Positions 37,198 through 46,152 of a stretch of 64,000 bases of DNA are shown here, piece after piece. The notes below the pieces were generated by a model, which was given only the letters and a program-made list of their open reading frames with translations, was not told the origin of the DNA and searched no databases. Numbering within the stretch: position 1 is the stretch's first letter; each line of letters opens with the position of its first letter. Position numbers and translations under genes: made by a program. The DNA is from Sphingomonas sp. KR3-1 (lineage in GTDB: Bacteria; Pseudomonadota; Alphaproteobacteria; Sphingomonadales; Sphingomonadaceae): contig NZ_JBDZDQ010000001.1 of assembly GCF_040049295.1 (NCBI RefSeq), forward strand, positions 248,001 through 312,000, read 5' to 3'.

Positions 37198-38571
37198 TTA
37201 GCGCGAAGCCACGCGCACGCCCGGCTTCACCCAGCTCGCCAGCGCGTCGCCGGCGCCGGTGCGGACGAAGCAGGTCTGGCCGCCGGCCTTCACCTGGCGG
37301 CACAGCGCGTCGGCGCCGCTGCGGTCATAGCCGCCGACCGACAGGCGATAGAAATTGCCCGCCTTGGTCGAGACCTTGGCGCCATACGGAGTCTGGCCCG
37401 AAAGCGCGGGAACGCGGTTGCCGAAGCGGCCCCAGGCGTCCTTTGCCACCGCCGGGTTCGCATAGGCGCCGAGCTGGACGTAGAAATTGCCCTTGGCCGG
37501 CTTGGCCGAGACGATGGCGACGCGCGGCGCACGCGCACCGACGGCGGCGACCGGCACCGGCGCGCGGACGGCGGCGACGGGCACCGCCTGCACCACTTCG
37601 GCGCGCGGGCCGAACACGACCCCGGCATTGGTGCCGGCAACCGGATTGGCCTCGGCAGCCGCAGCGACCTCGACCGGGGCAGCGGCAGCCGCGACGGCGG
37701 GCGCGGCCTCGGCGGCAGCCGCCTGCGCACCCGCGGGCACGCCCGGCATATAGGTATCGACCGGATCCTGCGTCGGCACGGTCTGCACCGGCTGGGTCGC
37801 GGCGGCGGCGAGCATGACGTTCTGCTGCGCGAGCGCCAGGCGTTGCGGCTGGCCGCCATCCTGCACCGGCGTCACGCCGAGCAGCGCGGCGACCTGGTCA
37901 TAGGCGTTGGTCGGGCGAGCGAAGTTCACCCACTGGAGCATGCGATCGTTGACCTGGTCCGGCGCGACGTCGACCGAGGCGACCTGCTTGGCCTCCGCCC
38001 AGCGCCCCGACAGCGCGAGCGCCAGCGCCAGGTTCTGGCGGGTCTTGGCGTTGGCATCCTCGGCGCGCGCGGCGGGCTCGAGGATCTGGACCGCGGTGAC
38101 GGGATCGCCGGCCAGCGCGAAGGCGAGGCCGCGGTCGCTCGCGGGGATCGAATCCTGGTGGCTCTGCAGCATTGCCCGCGCGCCCGCCCAGTCGCCGCCG
38201 GCGATCTTGGCGAGGACGAGGTTGAGCGCGACGCTGCCATTGCCCGGGTTGAGCGTCAGCGCGTCGCCGAGCGCCTGGTTCGCCGAGGCGAAGCGGCCCG
38301 AGAGCAGATAGGCCTGGCCGAGCAGCGCGCGATAGTCGCCGTTCTGCGGGTCGTTGGCGACGGCGGCCTCGGCATGCGCCACGGCATCGGCCGCCTTGCG
38401 CTTGGCGATCGCCTTGCGCGCGGCATCGGCCTCCTGGACCGCCTTCTTGGCATTAGGCGCGTCGCTCGCGAACGCCGCGAGCGCAAAGCCCTGCGTCGCG
38501 ATGCCGGCCGCCAGCGTGCTTCCGGCGGCGAGCGCCGAAAGACCGATCAGGAGCTTGCTACGGGTCTTCAT
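37198..38571 (-). CDS. TPR and SPOR domain exported protein
   Basis: This 457-residue protein starts with a signal peptide (KLLIGLSALAAGSTLAAGIA), followed by about 200 residues of tetratricopeptide-type helices (NGDYRALLGQAYLLSGRFAS), a long Ala/Val/Pro-rich linker and a C-terminal SPOR domain (KGNFYVQLGAYANPAVAKDA) that binds denuded peptidoglycan glycans at division sites. It is likely periplasmic and envelope-associated. It follows a ParA and a ribbon-helix-helix-like gene on the same strand by 11 bases, so the three form an operon. Confidence 0.82.
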   Translation of the reverse strand: MKTRSKLLIGLSALAAGSTLAAGIATQGFALAAFASDAPNAKKAVQEADAARKAIAKRKAADAVAHAEAAVANDPQNGDYRALLGQAYLLSGRFASANQALGDALTLNPGNGSVALNLVLAKIAGGDWAGARAMLQSHQDSIPASDRGLAFALAGDPVTAVQILEPAARAEDANAKTRQNLALALALSGRWAEAKQVASVDVAPDQVNDRMLQWVNFARPTNAYDQVAALLGVTPVQDGGQPQRLALAQQNVMLAAAATQPVQTVPTQDPVDTYMPGVPAGAQAAAAEAAPAVAAAAAPVEVAAAAEANPVAGTNAGVVFGPRAEVVQAVPVAAVRAPVPVAAVGARAPRVAIVSAKPAKGNFYVQLGAYANPAVAKDAWGRFGNRVPALSGQTPYGAKVSTKAGNFYRLSVGGYDRSGADALCRQVKAGGQTCFVRTGAGDALASWVKPGVRVASR

Positions 38572-38581
38572 TGCATTGTCC

Positions 38582-39151
38582 TCAGCGGTGCACCGCGGGG
38601 CCGACCTGGCGCGCAAGCGCCTCGATCTCGCCCAGCGATTCGAGAAAGGCGTCGAGCGCCTCGGTAACCAGCATCTGCGCCGAACGGTTGGTGACGGCGG
38701 ATGCGAGGCGCAGTCGCAAATGCCGGTCGTTGTCGAGGCGGAGCGTGAACGCCGCCTTGGGCTTCTTCGCCACTTCGCGGGCGACGCGCTCCACGGCCGC
38801 CTGGCCCAGCGCGAGGCGCGGGGCGACGGTCGGGGCCGGCGCGGTGACCAGCGTCTCCGGGGCGAGCGCCTCGGCGACATGCTCGATCACCGGCGGCTCG
38901 CTCTGGCTCAGCCGCTCGTCGAGCGCCTCGATCTGGCGCAGCACCGGCGGCTTGGCCGCGGCGGCTGCCTGTTCGGGGGTGAACTGCTGGGCGAAGCCAT
39001 CATCGCCCATGTCGTTCCAGCCGAGATCGTCCTGGGCGGTCGCCGGGTTCATCCCGACGAACCCCTGGGGGCGCATCGCCGGGCGCGCCTGGCCCTTGCG
39101 GGCGAGCAGGCTGGACGAAAGCGACGCGGCGGGCTTGGGGGTGCCGAGCAT
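38582..39151 (-). CDS. ParA partner with ribbon-helix-helix-like C-terminus
   Basis: This 189-residue protein has a disordered N-terminal part with MLGTPKPAASLSSSLLARKG and a C-terminal segment AAFTLRLDNDRHLRLRLASA followed by TNRSAQMLVTEALDAFLESL, which fits a ribbon-helix-helix DNA-binding unit (beta strand then two helices). Small RHH proteins often serve as the DNA- or cargo-binding partner of a ParA ATPase. Its ATG shares a base with the ParA stop (TGATG), so the two are made together. Confidence 0.65.
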   Translation of the reverse strand: MLGTPKPAASLSSSLLARKGQARPAMRPQGFVGMNPATAQDDLGWNDMGDDGFAQQFTPEQAAAAAKPPVLRQIEALDERLSQSEPPVIEHVAEALAPETLVTAPAPTVAPRLALGQAAVERVAREVAKKPKAAFTLRLDNDRHLRLRLASAVTNRSAQMLVTEALDAFLESLGEIEALARQVGPAVHR

Positions 39152-39861
39152 CAGCTCACCACCCGGCGGCCAAAGCCACCCGCTGCACGGCCTGCGCCGA
39201 AGTGATTGACCGAAGGCGGTGCGAACACCGTGCGGCGGAAGTTCTTCTCGAGCCGGTCGTTGATATAGGTCCACAGCGCCTCGACCTCGGCGGCCGAGCG
39301 GCCCTTCGGGTCGGTTTCCATCACGGTGCGGCCGTCGATCATCGATGCGGCGAAATCGGTGCGGTGGTGCAGCGTGATCGGCGCGACGGTGCCGTGCTGC
39401 GACAGCGCCACTGCGGCCTCGCTGGTGATCCGCGCCTTGGGCGTCGCGCCGTTGACGACGAAGATCAGCGGCTTGCCGGCGCGCTCGCACAGGTCGACCG
39501 TGGCGCCCACGGCGCGCAGGTCATGCGGGCTCGGGCGCGTCGGGACGACGATCAGCTCGGCCACCGCGATCACGCTCTGGATCGCCATGGTGATGGCCGG
39601 CGGCGTGTCGATCACGGCCAGCTTGAAGCCCTGCTGGCGCAGGATCTCGAGGTCCGATGCCAGCCGCGCGACCGTGGTCTGCGCGAAGGCGGGAAGGTCC
39701 GTCTCGCGCTCGTTCCACCAGTCGGCCAGCGACCCCTGGGGATCGATGTCGATCAGCACGACCGGGCCGCAGCCCGCTCGCTCCGCCTGCACAGCGAGGT
39801 GGCCGGACAAGGTCGTCTTGCCGGACCCACCCTTCTGCGATGCCATCGCCAGAACGCGCAT
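39151..39861 (-). CDS. ParA/MinD-type ATPase
   Basis: This 236-residue ATPase has the deviant Walker A motif KGGSGKTT at residues 10-17, VVLIDIDPQGSLADWW as the A' motif, and LAVIDTPPAITMA as Walker B. It lacks an N-terminal DNA-binding domain, like type Ib ParA and MipZ/orphan ParA proteins that position cargo by gradient on the nucleoid. It is the first gene of an operon with a ribbon-helix-helix-like protein and a SPOR protein, not with parB, so it is not the chromosome segregation ParA. ATG 39861 follows GAGGGG. Confidence 0.88.
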   Translation of the reverse strand: MRVLAMASQKGGSGKTTLSGHLAVQAERAGCGPVVLIDIDPQGSLADWWNERETDLPAFAQTTVARLASDLEILRQQGFKLAVIDTPPAITMAIQSVIAVAELIVVPTRPSPHDLRAVGATVDLCERAGKPLIFVVNGATPKARITSEAAVALSQHGTVAPITLHHRTDFAASMIDGRTVMETDPKGRSAAEVEALWTYINDRLEKNFRRTVFAPPSVNHFGAGRAAGGFGRRVVS

Positions 39862-40037
39862 GAACCCCCTCGAAATACCAGAAACCCGAGGGAGCAATGC
39901 CATGCCGGCGTCTAAGAAGAGGTTAACGTGCGTGTCGCCACGGGACGCTACGCATTTCTCCTGGAGTAAGGATTTCTTTCCCCAACGATGGTAAATGGGC
40001 ATTTATCCAATCTTGCGGGGGCGGGAGTCGGGATCGC

Positions 40038-40976
40038 ATGAAGTTCGTCGGTGTCATGATTGCTGCCGGGATGGTCCTCGCCATGCCGCCTGCGCTTGCG
40101 CAGGAAAACCCGGTCAAGGCCGGGGTCGAGGCGTGGGAGCGCGGGGACTACAAGGCCGCCGTCGATCGCTGGCGCGCGCCGGCGATGAAGGGCGATTCCG
40201 ACGCGCAGTTCAATCTCGGCCAGGCCTACAAGCTCGGCCGCGGCGTCCCCGCCGACCTCAACCAGGCCGAGCTCTGGTACGGCAAGGCCGCCGCCCAGGG
40301 CCATGAGCAGGCCGAGGCGAGCTATGCCCTCGCGCTCTTCGCCAACGGCAAGCGCGATGCCGCCGCGCCCTGGCTCCAGCGCGCTGCCGGCCGCGGCGAT
40401 CCGCGGGCGCAGTATGTGCTCGGCACGATGTATTTCAACGGCGACATCGTCCAGAAGGACTGGGTACGCGCCTATGCGCTGGTCACCCGCTCCTCGCAGT
40501 CGGGCCTGGGCGAGGCGTCGACCGCGCTCGCCCAGATGGACAAATACATGTCGGTGCAGGACCGCCAGGCCGGCCTCACTCTCGCGCGCAAGTACGAGGA
40601 AGAGGCGAACCGCGCGCCGCTGCCAGGCAGCAACCCGCCGCCGGCGGAAGTGGCGAGCAGCAATCCCCCCGTCCGCAAGCCGCCGCGGGTCGTGACGGTG
40701 CCGGCCGTCCAGGTGCCCGCACCGGTCAAGGTCGCCGCCGCCGCGCCTGCCGCCGCGGTCCGCGACGGCGGCTGGCGCCTCCAGCTCGGCGCGTTCGGCG
40801 ACCCCGGCAATGCCCGCAAGCTATGGAGCCAGCTCGGCGGCCGCTTCCCGGGCCGCTCGGTCAGCTATGTGAAGTCGGGCAGCCTCACCAAGGTGCTGGT
40901 CGGCCCCTATGCCAGCCGCGCCGAGGCCTCGGGCGCCTGTCGCGGGGTGAGCCCCTGCGTGCCGGTGAGCCAATAA
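40038..40976 (+). CDS. Sel1-repeat and SPOR domain exported protein
   Basis: This 312-residue protein has a signal peptide (VGVMIAAGMVLAMPPALAQ), Sel1-type repeats in residues about 35-145 (DAQFNLGQAYKLGRGVPADL, AQYVLGTMYFNGDIVQKD), a Pro-rich linker and a C-terminal SPOR domain (GGWRLQLGAFGDPGNARKLW). It should bind peptidoglycan in the periplasm, probably at the septum. It is divergent from the ParA operon whose third gene is also a TPR-SPOR protein, so the two SPOR proteins may share a process. Confidence 0.87.
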   Translation: MKFVGVMIAAGMVLAMPPALAQENPVKAGVEAWERGDYKAAVDRWRAPAMKGDSDAQFNLGQAYKLGRGVPADLNQAELWYGKAAAQGHEQAEASYALALFANGKRDAAAPWLQRAAGRGDPRAQYVLGTMYFNGDIVQKDWVRAYALVTRSSQSGLGEASTALAQMDKYMSVQDRQAGLTLARKYEEEANRAPLPGSNPPPAEVASSNPPVRKPPRVVTVPAVQVPAPVKVAAAAPAAAVRDGGWRLQLGAFGDPGNARKLWSQLGGRFPGRSVSYVKSGSLTKVLVGPYASRAEASGACRGVSPCVPVSQ

Positions 40977-41031
40977 GCGCGGCGCAATTTATATCGCACC
41001 TGCAACAAAACCGATCTAACGGCGTTCGACC

Positions 41032-41829
41032 ATGATGATCCGGATCCTGGCGCTCGCGCCGCTGCTCGCCCTCACCCTGCCCGCCCACGCCCAGGAGGCG
41101 CAGGACGACAGCAAGCCGCCGCGCCGTTACCGCGTCTCGCTCGGCCCGCAATTCACGCCCAGCTATCCCGGCGAGGACAAGCTCCGGCTGAGCCCGCTGG
41201 TCGATCTCGCCATCAGCCGCGGCGACAAGCCCTTCGTCTTCGAGGCGGCGGACGAGAGCTTCGAAGTGCCGATGCTCGACGATAGCGGCTTCCAGATCGG
41301 TGCCGTCGCCAATTTCCAGGGCGCCCGCCGCCGCGAGACCACGCGCATCGCCGTCAACGAGGTCGGCTTCACCGCCGAGCTCGGCGGCTATATGCAATAT
41401 TGGCTGGCCAAGCCGCTGCGCGTCCGCGCCGAGCTGCGCCAGGGCGTCAACGGCCACAAGGGCCTGATCAGCGATGCCGGCTTCGACTATGTCGCGCGCG
41501 ACGGCGACAAATGGCTGTTCGCGATCGGCCCGCGCGTCACGCTGACCAACAACAAGTATCGCGAGGCCTATTTCGGCGTCACCCCCGTCGTCGCGGCGCG
41601 CACCGGCCTGTCGGTCTACCGGGCCGATGGCAGCTGGGTGCAGGCGTACGGCGCCAGCGCGACCACGACCTTCCAGTTCAGCGAGCACTGGGGCGTCTAC
41701 GCCTATGCCAAGTACGACCGCCTGACCGGCGACGGCGCCGCCTCCCCGATCACCCGGGCAATCGGCAGCCGCAACCAGCTCTCCGGCGGCGCCGCGCTGA
41801 GCTTCACCTTCGGCAAGGGCGTGCGCTGA
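41032..41829 (+). CDS. MipA/OmpV family outer membrane protein
   Basis: This 265-residue protein has a signal peptide (ILALAPLLALTLPAHAQ) and an outer-membrane beta-barrel pattern ending in LSGGAALSFTFGKGVR. The early RYRVSLGPQFTPSYPGEDKL and the alternating hydrophobic strands fit the MipA/OmpV family, members of which scaffold murein synthases or act as porin-like proteins. It lies 56 bases downstream of the Sel1-SPOR gene on the same strand and may be coexpressed with it. Confidence 0.82.
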   Translation: MMIRILALAPLLALTLPAHAQEAQDDSKPPRRYRVSLGPQFTPSYPGEDKLRLSPLVDLAISRGDKPFVFEAADESFEVPMLDDSGFQIGAVANFQGARRRETTRIAVNEVGFTAELGGYMQYWLAKPLRVRAELRQGVNGHKGLISDAGFDYVARDGDKWLFAIGPRVTLTNNKYREAYFGVTPVVAARTGLSVYRADGSWVQAYGASATTTFQFSEHWGVYAYAKYDRLTGDGAASPITRAIGSRNQLSGGAALSFTFGKGVR

Positions 41830-41852
41830 AATAGCGCATAACGCCTCTTCTA

Positions 41853-41893
41853 TTCCCCTCCCTGAAAGGGAGGGGTTAGGGGTTAGGGGTGGA
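41853..41893. repeat. Dispersed repeat, family 2, copy 1
   Basis: ATTCCCCTCCCTGAAAGGGA followed by GGGGTTAGGGGTTAGGGGTG: a short palindrome (CCCTCCCT/AGGGAGGG) plus a G-rich tail. It lies just upstream of the DUF559 gene. Copies 2 and 3 are at 42364 and 42472. Confidence 0.8.
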
Positions 41894-41929
41894 TTGGCGA
41901 GCGAAGCAAAGCCGGGCTACGCTTGCACA

Positions 41930-42340
41930 ATGCTTCGCCGCATCGATCCTGCGCTGCTCGCTCGCGCACGGGAATTGCGCAACAACCCGACCGAGACGGA
42001 GCTCGCGGTCTGGCGCCTGATCTCGCGCCATCGTCCCGCCTTCACGCGCCAACATATTGTGGCGCCGTTTATCATCGACCTTGCCTGCAGGCAGGCGAAA
42101 CTCGGCGTCGAGTTCGATGGGAGCCAGCATATCGCCGAAGCCGACCGCGATGAACGCCGGTCAGCCTATCTCCGGACTAGGGGGTGGCGCGTTATCCGCC
42201 TCTGGAATTCCGAGGTGCTATCGAATCCGGAAGGCGCCGTTGAATATATTCTGGCGCAAACCGCCGAGTGCCTCGGCGGCGCTCCTCCCCAGGCTCTCGC
42301 CTCGAGGGCCGGGAGAGAAAGAAAGCAACGCTGGAACTGA
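41930..42340 (+). CDS. DUF559 (Vsr/RecB-like nuclease fold) protein
   Basis: This 136-residue protein has the DUF559 pattern: ARELRNNPTETELAVWRLIS at the start, RQHIVAPFIIDLACRQAKL, EFDGSQHIAEADRDERRSAY and TRGWRVIRLWNSEVLSNPEG. The Glu/Asp-x-Asp and His positions match the very-short-patch-repair/restriction endonuclease-like fold, so it is probably a nuclease. The gene is enclosed by family 2 repeats on both sides. ATG 41930 is used; a TTG at 41894 overlaps the repeat. Confidence 0.87.
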   Translation: MLRRIDPALLARARELRNNPTETELAVWRLISRHRPAFTRQHIVAPFIIDLACRQAKLGVEFDGSQHIAEADRDERRSAYLRTRGWRVIRLWNSEVLSNPEGAVEYILAQTAECLGGAPPQALASRAGRERKQRWN

Positions 42341-42363
42341 TCAGGCTGAAGCCGCATCGCTTC

Positions 42364-42402
42364 TATTCCCCTCCCTGCAAGGGAGGGGCTAGGGGTGGGT
42401 TA
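42364..42402. repeat. Dispersed repeat, family 2, copy 2
   Basis: TATTCCCCTCCCTGCAAGGG followed by AGGGGCTAGGGGTGGGTTA, same orientation as copy 1. It starts 24 bases after the DUF559 stop. Confidence 0.8.
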
Positions 42403-42403
42403 G

Positions 42404-42432
42404 AAAAGGCCGGGCTCGATGCCCGGCCTTTT
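42404..42432. terminator. Bidirectional terminator between repeat copies 2 and 3
   Basis: A perfect 12-bp stem AAAAGGCCGGGC / GCCCGGCCTTTT with loop TCGAT, with T runs usable on both strands. It would end transcripts of DUF559 and serB. Confidence 0.85.
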
Positions 42433-42471
42433 CTGCTTCGGCTACCGACTGGCTGGGCTCGCTGCGCTCGC

Positions 42472-42511
42472 AACCCACCCCCGACCCCTCCCTTGCAGGG
42501 AGGGGAGATAG
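42472..42511. repeat. Dispersed repeat, family 2, copy 3 (inverted)
   Basis: This is the reverse complement of copy 2 (AACCCACCCCCGACCCCTCC then CTTGCAGGGAGGGGAGATA). Copies 2 and 3 therefore form a large inverted repeat around the terminator. Confidence 0.8.
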
Positions 42512-42518
42512 GAGAACC

Positions 42519-43397
42519 TCAGCCCCCCACCCACTCCCCCGCCGCAATCCCCTGCGCATAGAGCAGCGCAGTCAGATCCCCATGGTCCACCCGCACGCCC
42601 GCCGCCGCCGCGACGATCGGCTTGGCGTGATAGGCCACCCCCAGCCCCGCCTCGCGGATCATCGCCAGGTCGTTCGCGCCGTCGCCCACCGCCAGCGTAT
42701 CCGAAACGTCCAGCCCCAACTCGCTGCGCACCGCCAGCAGCGTGTCCAGCTTGGTCGCGCTGTCGACGATCGGCTTCTCCACCGTCCCGTCCAGCGCGCC
42801 ATCCGCGATCACCAGCCGGTTGGCGATCACGCGGTGGAAGCCGATCTCCGCGCCCACCGGCTCGGCGAAGCGGGTGAACCCGCCCGAGACCAGCACGCAG
42901 GTCGCGCCGCGCGCGCGCATCGTCTGCACCAGCGTCTTCGCCCCCGGCATCAGCTTCACCCGCTCGGCCAGGCACTGCGCGATCGCGCTTTCGGAAAGCC
43001 CCTTGAGCAGCGCCACCCGCGCATCGAGCGCCTCGGCGAAGTCGAGCTCGCCGCGCATCGCCCGCTCGGTCACTTCGGCGATCTGTGCCTTGATCCCGGC
43101 ATAGTCGGCCAGCTCGTCGATGCATTCGACGGTGATCATCGTCGAGTCCATGTCCGCGATCAGCAGCGTCTTCGCACGCCCCGCGGCCGGCTGCACCGCG
43201 ACGTCGGTGACGGGAAACGCTCCCTCCAGCGCCGCCCGCGCCGCATCGGGGTGCATCGCGAATTCCAGGTCCGCCGCGCGTCCCTCGTCCAGCCAGCGCC
43301 ACGCTCCGGGGCCGCACTGCACCGCTGCCAGCCGGTCGGCCGCTTCGGAAAGCTGCCCAGCGGTCAGGCCATCTGCTATGAGCGTCGCAATGAACAT
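42519..43397 (-). CDS. serB: Phosphoserine phosphatase
   Basis: This 292-residue HAD phosphatase makes serine from phosphoserine. An N-terminal ACT-like part of about 70 residues precedes the HAD core, with the catalytic DMDST at residues 82-86, [30 protein letters not shown], and [20 protein letters not shown]. Length is usual for the long form. Its start codon lies inside the first codons of divergently transcribed miaA, an overlap of eight bases. Confidence 0.96.
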   Translation of the reverse strand: MFIATLIADGLTAGQLSEAADRLAAVQCGPGAWRWLDEGRAADLEFAMHPDAARAALEGAFPVTDVAVQPAAGRAKTLLIADMDSTMITVECIDELADYAGIKAQIAEVTERAMRGELDFAEALDARVALLKGLSESAIAQCLAERVKLMPGAKTLVQTMRARGATCVLVSGGFTRFAEPVGAEIGFHRVIANRLVIADGALDGTVEKPIVDSATKLDTLLAVRSELGLDVSDTLAVGDGANDLAMIREAGLGVAYHAKPIVAAAAGVRVDHGDLTALLYAQGIAAGEWVGG

Positions 43398-44319
43398 CGG
43401 AACCCCTGATCTGCCAATGGTGGCGCTCATCGCAGGGCCGACCGCGAGCGGCAAGTCCGCGCTCGCCCTCGCGCTTGCCGAAAAGCATCGCGGCACGGTG
43501 ATCAACGCGGATTCGATGCAGGTCTATGCCGATCTCCGCGTGCTCACTGCCCGCCCCAATGTCGAGGAGGAGAAGCGCGCGCCGCACCGGCTGTTCGGCC
43601 ATGTCGACGGTGCCGACCCCTATTCCGCCGCGCGCTGGGCCGCCGAGGCCCGCGCCGCCATCGCCGAGGCGCATGAAGCCGATCGCCTGCCCATCCTGGT
43701 CGGCGGCACCGGCATGTATCTGCGCACGCTGGTCGAGGGGATCGCCCCGGTGCCCGACATCGATGCCGAGGTGCGCGCCGCCGTCCGCGCGCTCCCGGTC
43801 GCCGATGCGCATGCCGAGCTTGCCCGCCGCGATCCCGAGACCGCCGCCCGGCTCGGTCCCGCCGACACCAGCCGCGTCGCCCGCGCGCTCGAGGTCGTCC
43901 GCTCCACCGGCAAGCCGCTCGCCCATTGGCAGGCCGAGCGCCACGGCGGGATCGCCGGCGAGGTCCGCATCGCCCCGCTGATCCTGCTCCCCGACAAGAC
44001 CTGGCTGTCCGACCGGATCGACCGCCGCTTCCGCCACATGGTCAAGGTCGCGCAGGCCGAGGTCGAGGCGCTGCTCGCCCGCACCGACGTGCCCAACGAC
44101 GCCCCGGTGCTCCGCGCGATCGGGGTGCGCGAGGTCGGGCTGGCGCTGGCGGGCGAAAGCAACCTCGACGAGGCGCATTTCGCCGGCTCGCTCGCCACCC
44201 GGCAATACGCCAAGCGCCAATATACCTGGTTCCGCCGCCAGCCGCCGCCGGAGTGGGAGCGCACGGATGAGACACAAACAAACAGACTCGTTGAGCGATT
44301 CGAAACAAAGTTGCTATAA
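43390..44319 (+). CDS. miaA: tRNA dimethylallyltransferase
   Basis: This 309-residue enzyme adds a dimethylallyl group to A37 of tRNAs reading UNN codons. The P-loop GPTASGKS is at residues 16-23, then [29 protein letters not shown] and the C-terminal [14 protein letters not shown] 43390 overlaps the start of divergent serB; ATG 43417 would avoid this and still keep the P-loop. An ilvB promoter-like sequence overlaps its last codons. Confidence 0.95.
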   Translation: MNIGTPDLPMVALIAGPTASGKSALALALAEKHRGTVINADSMQVYADLRVLTARPNVEEEKRAPHRLFGHVDGADPYSAARWAAEARAAIAEAHEADRLPILVGGTGMYLRTLVEGIAPVPDIDAEVRAAVRALPVADAHAELARRDPETAARLGPADTSRVARALEVVRSTGKPLAHWQAERHGGIAGEVRIAPLILLPDKTWLSDRIDRRFRHMVKVAQAEVEALLARTDVPNDAPVLRAIGVREVGLALAGESNLDEAHFAGSLATRQYAKRQYTWFRRQPPPEWERTDETQTNRLVERFETKLL

Positions 44320-44320
44320 A
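44291..44320 (+). promoter_or_regulatory. Putative ilvB promoter in the 3' end of miaA
   Basis: TTGAGC (44291-44296) and TATAAA (44315-44320) are 18 bases apart. A weaker pair, TTGACG (44326-44331) and TAGCAG (44349-44354), follows with 17-base spacing. Both point to ilvB. Confidence 0.45.
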
Positions 44321-44399
44321 TCAGCTTGACGCGTAGTTTTCGTGCGGCTAGCAGCGCCCTTCGGCGGTGTTTCCTGCACCGCAACATGTGGAGGCCGAT

Positions 44400-46148
44400 G
44401 TGACCGAGAAGAGTGGAGCAGACATCCTGATCGAGACGCTGAGCGATCTCGGCGTGGAAGTCGTGTTCGGCTATCCGGGCGGCGCGGTGCTTCCGATCTA
44501 TGATGCGATCTTCAAGCAGGACCGCATCAGGCACATCCTCGTCCGCCACGAGCAGGCGGCGACGCACGCGGCGGAGGGCTATGCCCGCGCCACCGGCAAG
44601 CCCGGCGTCGTCCTCGTCACCTCGGGCCCGGGCGCGACCAACGCGGTCACCGGGATCACCGATGCGCTGATGGATTCGATCCCGATGGTCGTCATCACCG
44701 GCCAGGTTCCCACCGCGCTGATCGGCACCGACGCGTTCCAGGAAGCCGACACGGTCGGCATCACGCGCCACTGCTCGAAGCACAATTACCTGGTCAAGGA
44801 TCCCGCCCGGCTCGAACCGACGATCCGCGAGGCCTTCTATATCGCCACGTCGGGCCGCCCCGGCCCGGTCGTGATCGACATCCCCAAGGACGTCCAGGTC
44901 GCCACCGCCCGGCGCACCGAGCAGGGGCCGATCCAGCACAAGACCTATCGCCCGCAGACCGAGCCCGATGCCGCGGCGATCGAGAAGGCGGTCGACATGC
45001 TGGCCGCCGCCGAGCGCCCGATCTTCTACACCGGCGGCGGCATCATCAACTCCGGTCCCGAAGCCTCGCGCCTGCTCCGCCAGCTCGCGGATGTAACGGG
45101 CGCGCCTGTTACATCGACGCTGATGGGCCTCGGCGCCTTCCCCGCTTCGGACGACAAGTGGCTGGGAATGCTGGGGATGCACGGCACCTACGAAGCCAAT
45201 ATGGCGATGAACCAGGCCGACCTGATCATCGCTCTGGGTGCCCGTTTCGACGACCGCGTCACCGGCCGGCTCGATGCCTTTTCGCCCAACAGTGCTAAGA
45301 TCCACGTCGATATTGACCGGTCGAGCATCAACAAGAACGTCCGCGTCGACCTGCCCATCGTGGCCGATGTCGGTCCGGCGATGCGCGCGATGATCGAGAC
45401 GTACAAACTTCGGAAGCATCCGCGTCCAGACCTGTCCGAATGGTGGACCCGCATCCGCGGCTGGCGCCAGGTCCGCTGCCTCGATTTCCAAGAGACCGAC
45501 CCCAAGGTCATCATGCCCCAGCGCGCCATCCGCGCGCTGTGGGAGGCGACCAGGGATCGCGCCCCGATCATCACCACCGAGGTCGGCCAGCACCAGATGT
45601 GGGCGGCCCAGCATTTCGACTTCGAGGACCCCAACAAGTGGCTGACCTCGGGCGGCCTCGGCACGATGGGCTATGGCCTGCCGGCGGCGATCGGCGCGCA
45701 GATGGGCAATCCCGACGCGCTGGTCATCGACATCGCCGGCGAAGCCTCGATCCAGATGAACATCCAGGAGCTGGCCACCGCGACCCAGTATCGCCTGCCG
45801 GTCAAGATCTTCATTTTGAACAACGAATATATGGGCATGGTCCGCCAGTGGCAGGAACTGACCTACCAGTCGCGCTACTCGGAGAGCTACAGCGACGCCC
45901 TGCCCGACTTCGTCAAGCTGGGCGAAGCCTATGGCTGGAAGGGCATCCGTATCGACACGCGCGACCAGCTCGACGCCGGCATCGCCGAGATGCTCGCCTA
46001 TGACGGGCCGGTGATCGTCGATTGCCGCGTGGCCAAGCTCGCCAACTGCTTCCCGATGATCCCGTCGGGTGCCGCCCATACCGAAATGCTGCTCCAATCG
46101 GCCGAAGTCTCGGGCGAGATGGACGACGAAGCCAAGGCGCTGGTCTGA
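44400..46148 (+). CDS. ilvB: Acetolactate synthase large subunit
   Basis: This 582-residue thiamine diphosphate enzyme condenses pyruvate with pyruvate or 2-oxobutyrate, the first common step to valine, leucine and isoleucine. It shows GYPGGAVLPIYDA, the catalytic Glu in VRHEQAATHAAEGY, HGTYEANMAMNQADLIIALG, and the ThDP-binding GEASIQMNIQELATATQYRL...NNEYMGMVRQWQ (the family's usual GDG reads GEA here). GTG 44400 is chosen because GGAGG lies seven bases upstream; an upstream GTG at 44367 is possible. ilvN follows after four bases and ilvC after a repeat remnant. Confidence 0.96.
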   Translation: MTEKSGADILIETLSDLGVEVVFGYPGGAVLPIYDAIFKQDRIRHILVRHEQAATHAAEGYARATGKPGVVLVTSGPGATNAVTGITDALMDSIPMVVITGQVPTALIGTDAFQEADTVGITRHCSKHNYLVKDPARLEPTIREAFYIATSGRPGPVVIDIPKDVQVATARRTEQGPIQHKTYRPQTEPDAAAIEKAVDMLAAAERPIFYTGGGIINSGPEASRLLRQLADVTGAPVTSTLMGLGAFPASDDKWLGMLGMHGTYEANMAMNQADLIIALGARFDDRVTGRLDAFSPNSAKIHVDIDRSSINKNVRVDLPIVADVGPAMRAMIETYKLRKHPRPDLSEWWTRIRGWRQVRCLDFQETDPKVIMPQRAIRALWEATRDRAPIITTEVGQHQMWAAQHFDFEDPNKWLTSGGLGTMGYGLPAAIGAQMGNPDALVIDIAGEASIQMNIQELATATQYRLPVKIFILNNEYMGMVRQWQELTYQSRYSESYSDALPDFVKLGEAYGWKGIRIDTRDQLDAGIAEMLAYDGPVIVDCRVAKLANCFPMIPSGAAHTEMLLQSAEVSGEMDDEAKALV

Positions 46149-46152
46149 TCCC

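Noticed and set aside
44320-44399. Attenuator before ilvB
   Set aside because: Only 80 bases, no branched-chain-rich short peptide, and only a weak stem (GCGGTG/CACCGC).
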